In this document: positions 10,787 to 17,190 of the stretch, one piece after another | How positions within the stretch are numbered: the first letter of the stretch is position 1 | Layout: each line of letters opens with the position of its first letter | NCBI GenBank assembly: GCA_013298745.1 | Contig: JAAFIT010000003.1 | Span: forward strand, 1-20,553 | Direction: 5' to 3' | Source: Sphingomonadales bacterium | Lineage (GTDB): Bacteria > Pseudomonadota > Alphaproteobacteria > Sphingomonadales > Sphingomonadaceae | Length of the DNA stretch: 20,553 bases | Translations under genes and position numbers: made by a program | Notes under the pieces: generated by a model | What the model was told of the DNA's origin: nothing | Database searches by the model: none | Seen by the model: only the letters and a program-made list of their open reading frames with translations

Positions 10787-12046
10787 GTGCATCCTCAGGT
10801 GTCTTTACCCTTGTTCCGATCAGAAGTTGTGGAAGCTCGCGCCACCAGGCTGCACGGGGACGTGCTGCTCGGATCTTCGGTTTCAACTCATGTGACGACA
10901 GCCTTCATCGTTGTCGTGGCCGGGGGCGCATTGGCATGGGCGAGCCTTGCCAGCTACGCTCGGACCGAGGCCGTCGCAGGCGTCGTTTCGTCCATCCAGC
11001 CTCTGGCCAAGGTTGTAGCGCCAAGACCCGGGCTTGTCACAGATCTGGCCGTTTCCGAGGGCGATGTCGTGGCGGCGGGAGACCCGTTGCTGACGGTTCG
11101 GACCGAGCAGCAGGCCCAGTCCGGCGGCATGACGGCGACGGCAAGCCTCGCTGCCATCGACGCCCAGCGCCGACTTGCACAACAGCGTCTGGAGCTCGAG
11201 CCAGCACGGAACGCTGCCGAGCGCGCGAGGCTCGGCGCTGTGATCGCCGGGGCCAAAGCTCAGCGGAGCGAGATCGAAGCTCAGCTTGCGCTTCAGGCGG
11301 GGTTGATCACGTCCACGCGTAGCAGCTTTGAGCAAATCGCAGCAGTTGTCGCCAACGGCTTTGTGTCTCGTACCGAACACGAGCGCCGGCGGCAGGCCTG
11401 GTTGCAGGCCGAGCAAGGTCGTCGGTCCCTGCTGCAACAGCGCGATGCAGCGACCGCCAACATCGCCACGGCCACTGCGGAACTTCGCCGGCTGCCGATC
11501 GATAGCGCTGCTAACACCTCGCAACTTCAAGCCGCCATGGAGCAACTGGCGCAAGGCCGGGCGCAGCAGGCGGCCGAGCAGGGCTACACGGTCGTAGCGC
11601 CGGTGGCTGGAAGGGTGACGTCCCTGCAGACGGCGCTAGGCCGGTTCGTCGATGGCCGGGTGCCGCTGATGACCATCGTTCCCGAGAACGCCGTCATGCG
11701 AGCCGATCTTTACGCGCCCTCGCGGTCGATGGGATTTGTGGCGCCAGGCCAAGCCGTACGGCTTCTGTACGACGCGTTCCCCTATCAGCGGTTCGGGAGC
11801 TTTGGCGGGCGAATCGAGTCAATCAGCCGCGCGGTGATTGCGCCAGACGAGGTCGACGCGGCACTTCAGCTCAAGGAGCCGGTTTACCGGGTCAAGGTCG
11901 CGCTCGATGCACAGCGGGTAAAAGCATATGGCGCAGAGGCGCCGTTGCAGCCGGGCATGACGCTGACGGCGAACATCGTCCTTGAACGGCGCTCATTCCT
12001 CGACTGGCTGCTGGCACCGCTGCGAGCGGTGAGGAACCGCAGTTGA
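10787..12046 (+). CDS. HlyD-family periplasmic adaptor for peptide export
   Basis: A 419-residue membrane-fusion protein of the type encoded with bacteriocin exporters. A short cytoplasmic N-terminus (LPLFRSEVVEARATRLHGDVLL) leads to one membrane span at about 38-57. Then come the first half of the lipoyl-like domain (about 66-104, IQPLAKVVAPRPGLVTDLAVSEGDVV), a long coiled-coil hairpin rich in Gln/Ala/Arg (about 112-260), the second lipoyl half (YTVVAPVAGRVTSLQTALGRFVDG) and a C-terminal beta barrel. It should link the ABC exporter to an outer-membrane TolC, which is not encoded here and would come from the host. The GTG start at 10787 places the N-terminus where relatives begin, though its ribosome site is poor. 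Its stop overlaps the exporter start (TTGA). Confidence 0.88.
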   Translation: MHPQVSLPLFRSEVVEARATRLHGDVLLGSSVSTHVTTAFIVVVAGGALAWASLASYARTEAVAGVVSSIQPLAKVVAPRPGLVTDLAVSEGDVVAAGDPLLTVRTEQQAQSGGMTATASLAAIDAQRRLAQQRLELEPARNAAERARLGAVIAGAKAQRSEIEAQLALQAGLITSTRSSFEQIAAVVANGFVSRTEHERRRQAWLQAEQGRRSLLQQRDAATANIATATAELRRLPIDSAANTSQLQAAMEQLAQGRAQQAAEQGYTVVAPVAGRVTSLQTALGRFVDGRVPLMTIVPENAVMRADLYAPSRSMGFVAPGQAVRLLYDAFPYQRFGSFGGRIESISRAVIAPDEVDAALQLKEPVYRVKVALDAQRVKAYGAEAPLQPGMTLTANIVLERRSFLDWLLAPLRAVRNRS

Positions 12047-14175
12047 GCGCGCTGGCGCTTCTCGATCTGCAAGGCCTGCGCCGCACACCTGTGCTGCGCC
12101 AGGCCGAGGCCGCGGAGTGCGGCCTTGCCTGCATCGCCATGGTCGCGGGCTATCACGGTCACAAGGTCGATCTTGCCACGCTGCGCCGGCGCTTCACGAT
12201 CTCGCTGAAGGGCGCGACTCTCAAGGTGCTGATGAAGATCGCCGATGACCTTGGGTTCAACGCCCGGGCGTTGCGTGCCGAACCGCAGGACCTTGGTGAC
12301 CTGGCGTTGCCGGTGGTCCTGCACTGGGACATGTCGCATTTCGTCGTCCTGGTCGGCATCTCGCGCAAGCTGGGCCGGCTCAGCTATCGCATCCACGACC
12401 CGGCGCACGGCGAGCTCGATCTGACCTCAGCCGAGATGTCGACGCACTTTACCGGCGTTGTCCTCGAGTTGACCCCGTCGGAGCGGTTCCAGCGCAGGAA
12501 CGAGGTCGCCAAGCTGCAACTGTCGCAGCTGTGGACGCGCGCCACCGGATTGAAGCGCACACTGGCGCAGGTGGCGCTGCTGTCGGTGGTGCTGCAGCTC
12601 GTCTCGCTGGCGATGCCGTTCTACATGCAGACAGCGATCGACACCGTGCTGCCGGCGTTCGATGCGGACTTGATCGTTGTTCTGGCGTTCGGCTTTGCAG
12701 CCCTTGTCATCGTCCAGATGGTCACCAGCTGGCTGCGGGCTTGGGTGCTGCTCGGGCTCGGCACGGCGCTCGGCTACCAGGTCGTCGTCAACCTGTTCCG
12801 CCACATGATGCGATTGCCGCTGCCATGGTTCGAGCGCCGCCATGTCGGCGATGTCATCAGCCGGTTCGGCTCGACACAGCCGATCGTCACCATGCTGACC
12901 CAGGGGCTGATGGCAGCGGTGCTCGACGGGGTCATGGCGATCATGACGCTGGGCCTGATGCTGCTGTACAGCCCCATGCTCGCCGCCATCGCCGTCGTGG
13001 CGCTGCTGCTCTACCTCGGTCTCAGGCTGGCGTTCCTGCAGACCCTGAAGACGCTCAACGTCAATGTCATCTCGGCCAACGCCGCCGAGCAATCGACGCT
13101 GATCGAAAGCGTACGCGGCATATTGGGCGTCAAGACGTTCGGGCAGGAAGCCAACCGCCAGCGGCTCTGGCAGAACCGCAAGGCCGAAGCCGTCAACGCC
13201 CAGATCAAGATCGGCCGGGTCAGCGCCGGGTTCGACGCAGCGCAGACGGCCATCCTTGGCCTCGAGAACGTCCTGTTCGTCTATCTTGCCATAGGCATGG
13301 CGATGAACGCCGAGATGACCGTCGGCATGGTGTTCGCGTTCCAGGCCTACAAGCAGCAGTTCATCGGCGCCGGCACCCGGCTGATCCAGTCGGTGCTCGA
13401 CTGGCGGCTGAACGACGTCCACCTGGCGCGCCTTGCAGATATCGCACTGGCGCCTGCCGAGGCCGGTGCCGTTGGCACCGGCGTCGAACGCCCGGCGCTT
13501 ACCGGGCGCATCGAGCTGCGTGGTGTGCGGTTCCGCTATGGTGCCGGGGAGCCTGAGGTGTTGAGGGGTATCAATCTTGTCGTCGAACCCGGAGAAACGC
13601 TGGTGATCGTCGGGCCATCAGGGGGCGGCAAGACGACGCTGATGAAGATCATGCTCGGGCTGCTTGACCCGACGGCAGGCGAAGTGCTGGTCGATGGCAT
13701 CCCGCTGACCACCTATGGCAAGGCCGCCTATCGCCACCAGATCGGCGCGGTGATGCAGGATGACCTACTCTACGCCGGCTCGATCGCCGAGAACATCGCG
13801 CTGTTCGACCCAGAAATCGACATGGATCGCGTTCGCGCCGTGGCAGCGGAAGCCGCGATCGACGAGGAGATTGCTCGCATGCCGATGGGCTACGAGAGCC
13901 TCGTCGGCGACATGGGATCCAGCCTTTCGGGCGGGCAGCGGCAGCGGGTGCTGATCGCTCGGGCGCTTTACCAGGAACCCAGATATTTTTTTGCAGACGA
14001 GGTCACTGCGTCGCTTGACCCAAGCAACCATGCGCGCATAGACGAGGCACTAACAGGGATAGCTGCGACGAAGATTATAAATACCCACCGGACCTTTACG
14101 GCTATAAATAATCGTTTTGTATTAGTCGAGGATGGTGTAATGAGGGAGTCGAGAAGGGGCAATAACCCTTTTTAG
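12043..14175 (+). CDS. C39-peptidase ABC exporter (PCAT) for double-glycine leader substrates
   Basis: A 710-residue exporter with all three parts of a peptidase-containing ABC transporter. The C39 protease (1-135) has Q20, C26 in AECGLAC, H99 in MSHF and D119 in IHDP. The membrane domain (about 165-440) is followed by an ATPase with Walker A GPSGGGKTT near 524-532, signature LSGGQ near 627, Walker B FFADE and the switch His in INTHR. It should cleave the leader after Gly-Gly and export the cargo. The start is TTG, overlapping the hlyD stop, with GAGGA 7-8 bases upstream; the first ATG lies after the catalytic Cys. From about base 13,980 (Walker B onward) codons turn AT-rich, unlike the rest of the gene, so the last 60 or so residues may come from another source. 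Confidence 0.92.
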   Translation: MSALALLDLQGLRRTPVLRQAEAAECGLACIAMVAGYHGHKVDLATLRRRFTISLKGATLKVLMKIADDLGFNARALRAEPQDLGDLALPVVLHWDMSHFVVLVGISRKLGRLSYRIHDPAHGELDLTSAEMSTHFTGVVLELTPSERFQRRNEVAKLQLSQLWTRATGLKRTLAQVALLSVVLQLVSLAMPFYMQTAIDTVLPAFDADLIVVLAFGFAALVIVQMVTSWLRAWVLLGLGTALGYQVVVNLFRHMMRLPLPWFERRHVGDVISRFGSTQPIVTMLTQGLMAAVLDGVMAIMTLGLMLLYSPMLAAIAVVALLLYLGLRLAFLQTLKTLNVNVISANAAEQSTLIESVRGILGVKTFGQEANRQRLWQNRKAEAVNAQIKIGRVSAGFDAAQTAILGLENVLFVYLAIGMAMNAEMTVGMVFAFQAYKQQFIGAGTRLIQSVLDWRLNDVHLARLADIALAPAEAGAVGTGVERPALTGRIELRGVRFRYGAGEPEVLRGINLVVEPGETLVIVGPSGGGKTTLMKIMLGLLDPTAGEVLVDGIPLTTYGKAAYRHQIGAVMQDDLLYAGSIAENIALFDPEIDMDRVRAVAAEAAIDEEIARMPMGYESLVGDMGSSLSGGQRQRVLIARALYQEPRYFFADEVTASLDPSNHARIDEALTGIAATKIINTHRTFTAINNRFVLVEDGVMRESRRGNNPF

Positions 14176-14317
14176 ATCTATCAGTTTTAAGGATTTTTTA
14201 TACTTTTTACTGTATCATATAGATTTCTGGTTCATAGAATGCTTTTTTGTTATCGTTTCACAGAATTGCTGTTATGTTTTTGTTTGTAATTGCATTAGCA
14301 AGGAATGGAAAAATGGT

Positions 14318-15088
14318 ATGATGGAATTGTTTCGAGAGCTTACTGTTAGTGAAATTGAACATATTGCTGGCGGAGTATTACAGGTACACATTCCATTCCC
14401 TCCTCATGGCGGCGGAGGTGGTGGCGGCATCGGGTATGGCGGCGGCGGCGGCGGCGGTTGGGGGCCCGGTTATGAAACAAGCTATGACCCTGGCAACGGC
14501 GGCGGCGACAACTACGATCCGCCGCCCACGGATGAGCCCCCACCCCCCGATTGCTATAACACTCAACCTATGGTCCTGTTAGATGGGACAAGTGCGCCAG
14601 ACGGTGCAAGATATGTTGTTCCTGAGGGTGTGACGAATGACTTCCTAAATAGGGCTGTCGCCCACATAGTTTCTATTCGTGACAATAATATTGGCAACAC
14701 GGTCGCAGTATATGCGGAATTGTACAGCATGTACACAGATAGAAATAATCCATACTTTGTTGATTTCAAGGATTGGGGAACAGAACGGGGTCCGCCTGGA
14801 ACAATGGACGGCGGCAATTTTACTTATTATAGTGAAGCCGCTGGTCGAACTTTAACTGGAGACGTATTCGAAGCTTTTGGTAATTACTTTTATGGCTTCA
14901 TTACTACTGTTGCCGGCCTTTCCCCAGAGGAAACTAATGTAGTTGCAGGAATTATGCAGGCTGGTGGCTGGGTTGACGATCCCCAGGATGCAGTACACGT
15001 TAATAAAGGAATATTAGCCGCCGCTAACTATCTTGCCTCAGATCAACAGTCGAACGTTTTTACAACAGGACATGATTGTTCTGGATAG
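14318..15088 (+). CDS. Double-glycine leader protein with toxin-44-like C-terminal domain
   Basis: A 256-residue protein beginning MMELFRELTVSEIEHIAGG, a textbook class II bacteriocin leader with G at -1 and -2, I at -4, I at -7, E at -8 and L at -12. Cleavage by the C39 exporter encoded directly upstream would leave a product starting at V20. Residues about 30-78 are a Gly/Pro-rich linker with two runs of seven Gly. Residues about 80-256 form a folded domain; FGNYFYG, then GLSPEETNVVAGIMQAGGWVDDPQDAVHVNKGI, resembles polymorphic toxin type 44 (Ntox44). Cys79 and Cys254 bracket the domain and could form a disulfide. Starts at 14318 or 14321 are equivalent. The leader is clear; the toxin-domain match is from memory of the family pattern, and activity is unknown. 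Confidence 0.8.
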   Translation: MMELFRELTVSEIEHIAGGVLQVHIPFPPHGGGGGGGIGYGGGGGGGWGPGYETSYDPGNGGGDNYDPPPTDEPPPPDCYNTQPMVLLDGTSAPDGARYVVPEGVTNDFLNRAVAHIVSIRDNNIGNTVAVYAELYSMYTDRNNPYFVDFKDWGTERGPPGTMDGGNFTYYSEAAGRTLTGDVFEAFGNYFYGFITTVAGLSPEETNVVAGIMQAGGWVDDPQDAVHVNKGILAAANYLASDQQSNVFTTGHDCSG

Positions 15089-15119
15089 TTTTTAATTTAT
15101 TTTGATTGGATATCCAGCA

Positions 15120-15620
15120 ATGTTATACGTTTTAATAATAGCCATGTTATCATCGGCGAACAGTTTTGCAGCAATATCCTTAACTGGAAGTGCGCGGGCT
15201 ATAAGCGGTACAACTATAGAACTAGGAGGAAAACGTATATCCTTGTATGGAGTCGACAGTCCAGACGTACGTCAATACTGCAAGCTAGATGACGGAAAGC
15301 CCTATCCGTGCGGGAGATTGGCAGCTGAATCGCTAATTCGAATTATAGGCGCTAAAACGGTGACCTGTCAGTTAAGCAAGGAGGAGCCTATAACTGATGG
15401 TCGTTGTTTTGTAGACGGTAAAGATATAGCCATTACGATGATCGAGAGTGGTTATGCTATGGTCTCGAATAAAAATCTGGATTATAATCCTGTTCTCAAT
15501 GATTACCGTCATCATATGTCCGAAGCCAAAAGTAAGGGTATTGGATTGTGGCAAGGAACATTTATCGATCCTAGCATATGGCGCCTTAATACCAAAATAG
15601 CAAAGCCAGCCGGAGGCTAA
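15120..15620 (+). CDS. Exported thermonuclease-like (SNase fold) protein
   Basis: A 166-residue protein with a Sec signal peptide (MLYVLIIAMLSSANSFAA) and an SNase-type domain: ISLYGVDSPDVRQYC, CGRLAAESLIRIIG, VTCQL, DGRCFVDGKDIAITMIESGYAMV and the C-terminal EAKSKGIGLWQGTFIDPSIWR. In staphylococcal nuclease catalysis uses R35, E43 and R87. Here the Arg normally just before LYGVD is Ser, the Glu of the DxPE motif is Asp, and only the Arg of DGRC is kept, so activity may be reduced or changed. ATG 15120 is preferred to a TTG at 15102 because it gives a clean signal peptide. It lies 31 bp after the toxin gene in the AT-rich island. It may be cargo, an accessory toxin or an immunity-type binder. 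Confidence 0.8.
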   Translation: MLYVLIIAMLSSANSFAAISLTGSARAISGTTIELGGKRISLYGVDSPDVRQYCKLDDGKPYPCGRLAAESLIRIIGAKTVTCQLSKEEPITDGRCFVDGKDIAITMIESGYAMVSNKNLDYNPVLNDYRHHMSEAKSKGIGLWQGTFIDPSIWRLNTKIAKPAGG

Positions 15621-15689
15621 CTGTATTTTGGTTGAGCGATGCAAGCTGTGAACTAATTAGCAATTTAGCCAAAATCTGATCGAAGTATC

Positions 15690-16472
15690 ATGAATAGTAT
15701 CTATATTGGAGATACTGATATTGACGCTATTTGGCAGATTGATAAATCTTTATACAAAGAAGCGGAAAAAGTTTCTTCCAGTATATCTAATTTAATGCCT
15801 CTCTTCCCTCTCGGTTGGCCAATCGGCCTTGAGAGATATCTATATGGCTGCCAATTGCCCGATGTGTCTGAAGGCGTGATTTGCCGTACAGTGATGATAT
15901 CTTCTGACTACCTGTCGATAATCCGGCCCGAATTGATGTTAAGGCCGCCGATTGAATATGGCGTAATAAATCTGTTTCAAATTATGAATGTTAAGGCGCC
16001 AATAATTGATGATGTACAACACTCAGTAAAACTAATGGGTGGAGATTCTCACTTGCGGAATTCTCCTGCCACGTCTTTTCCATTCGAGGATGGTAAATAT
16101 ACGCAGTATATGAATCCAGAAGACGGCCTTCCTGTTTTAAAAAATCTACTTAGCAGTATAATAGTTCCTGCAAATAGAGATAATGCCCTATTAAGAGCTA
16201 TTGAGGTGTATATGAAAATTTTAGTCTGTCACTGTTTCCAAGACGGAAATGGCAGACTAGCGAGAGCCTTATTTCAGTGCGTGCTAAAAACTGAGCTTGG
16301 GGTTAATGTGCCAGTATTCCCATTAGCGCCGTTCTTTGAGTGTAACAAACATTTACTTATTAATGCAAAGATGGATTGGGAAATCCACGCCGACCCATCT
16401 CCGCTTGTCAAGTTATTTATAAACATAATTGAATCTTTATGTGATATGCATAGAACACTCCTTCGCTTCTAG
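15690..16472 (+). CDS. Fic-domain protein
   Basis: A 260-residue protein with a complete Fic active-site motif at 181-192, HCFQDGNGRLAR: catalytic H181, F183, D185, N187, R189 and R192 all present, with Cys in place of the usual Pro after His. Fic proteins transfer AMP or other nucleotides to target proteins. No clear inhibitory S/TxxxEG/N helix was found; SFPFED near 129-134 is the nearest. The N-terminal 150 residues follow the usual Fic-core helices only loosely. It is AT-rich like the toxin genes upstream and starts 69 bp after the SNase-like gene. Its TAG stop shares CTAG with the stop of the convergent DUF6118 gene. It might modify the toxin, protect the producer or act as an independent toxin. 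Confidence 0.82.
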   Translation: MNSIYIGDTDIDAIWQIDKSLYKEAEKVSSSISNLMPLFPLGWPIGLERYLYGCQLPDVSEGVICRTVMISSDYLSIIRPELMLRPPIEYGVINLFQIMNVKAPIIDDVQHSVKLMGGDSHLRNSPATSFPFEDGKYTQYMNPEDGLPVLKNLLSSIIVPANRDNALLRAIEVYMKILVCHCFQDGNGRLARALFQCVLKTELGVNVPVFPLAPFFECNKHLLINAKMDWEIHADPSPLVKLFINIIESLCDMHRTLLRF

Positions 16473-17170
16473 GAAGTGTCAGCCGCATTTTCCGCCGCCG
16501 GCACCTTCAACGTGCAAGCGACGGCCTTGCCTGCCTTTTCGGCGGCCTTCTGACACACCGTGATGGCTTGCTGGTTCGCCTGCACGATCTGCCGACCGGC
16601 GCTCATCCCCGCCCATGATCCCGGAAAGACCGTCTCGGTAAGGTGCAGCCCAGCTTCCCCGGCGGTCATGTCCAATGTCCGCGCGGCGGCCTTTTCCGGC
16701 CACTCCCAGCTATCGGGCGTGGCGCGCAGCACGGCCCCGCCAAACACTCCCCATAACACTGCTCCCGCCAACGTTGCGCCACCGACCCACCAGTTCTGAA
16801 CCCGCGCTGTCCGCGCCACCGCCGTGATGTCGCGCAGATCCGCTGCCGCCTTGTCCAGCGCTCGCATGCCCGCATCGATCGAGGCCGAGCCGTCCCGTTT
16901 GACCTTTTCACCGGCGGCCGCAACCTGCTGGGCCACATCGTTGTAGCTCACCCGCATCAGGGGACTGGCGGCGATCGCCGCCATGTCGTCCATGATTTTG
17001 CCCAGCGTCGGCGAATAATCGACCGAGCGCGGCGCCTTGGCCTGGGAGGCGGCCATGTCCTCGACCACACGGCGCAGCTGGCGCACATCGGTCCACATGG
17101 CCTCGAACACCTTTTCGGCGGCGTCCTTTTCCTCGTCGCTTTCACGGCCGTTGTTACCCTGGTCCACCAC
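16469..17170 (-). CDS. DUF6118-family protein beside the relaxase
   Basis: A 233-residue protein resembling the DUF6118 family encoded after traA on sphingomonad-type plasmids. The N-terminal half is helical and charged (ESDEEKDAAEKVFEAMWTDVRQLRRVVEDMAAS), a probable coiled coil; one membrane segment lies in WWVGGATLAGAVLWGVFGGAVL; the rest (AARTLDMTAGEAG to NQQAITVCQKAAEKAGKAVACTLKV) follows it. GTG at 17170, or the next GTG, is chosen because AGGAG lies 5-8 bases before; the reading frame stays open to an ATG at 17203. It overlaps the 3' end region of traA and is likely co-transcribed with it. Role in transfer is unknown. Confidence 0.75.
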   Translation of the reverse strand: MVDQGNNGRESDEEKDAAEKVFEAMWTDVRQLRRVVEDMAASQAKAPRSVDYSPTLGKIMDDMAAIAASPLMRVSYNDVAQQVAAAGEKVKRDGSASIDAGMRALDKAAADLRDITAVARTARVQNWWVGGATLAGAVLWGVFGGAVLRATPDSWEWPEKAAARTLDMTAGEAGLHLTETVFPGSWAGMSAGRQIVQANQQAITVCQKAAEKAGKAVACTLKVPAAENAADTS

Positions 17171-17190
17171 ACTGGCTCCTTTCGTTCGCC

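Larger units (their letters stand above)
13980..16470. other. AT-rich island carrying toxin, nuclease and fic genes
   Basis: The composition drops sharply from GC-rich to AT-rich within the Walker B region of the exporter gene and returns to GC-rich at the fic stop codon, where DUF6118 begins on the other strand. Genes inside use A/T-ending codons and have AT-rich gaps (for example 14176-14317, 142 bp before the toxin gene, in which no clear promoter stands out). The only GC-rich part inside is the Gly-codon run of the toxin. No insertion sequence or repeats mark the edges. Recent acquisition is inferred. Confidence 0.7.

Noticed and set aside
12427..13556. Long ORFs on both strands inside the exporter gene (331 and 341 codons)
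   Set aside because: They are shadows of the exporter gene in GC-rich DNA, with Arg/Ala/His/Asp-rich low-complexity translations and no domain signs.
13980..14175. Suspicion that the exporter ATPase is truncated or broken at its AT-rich end
   Set aside because: Walker B (FFADE), the SLD D-loop, the switch His and a normal-length tail are all present, so the ATPase looks intact despite the composition change.
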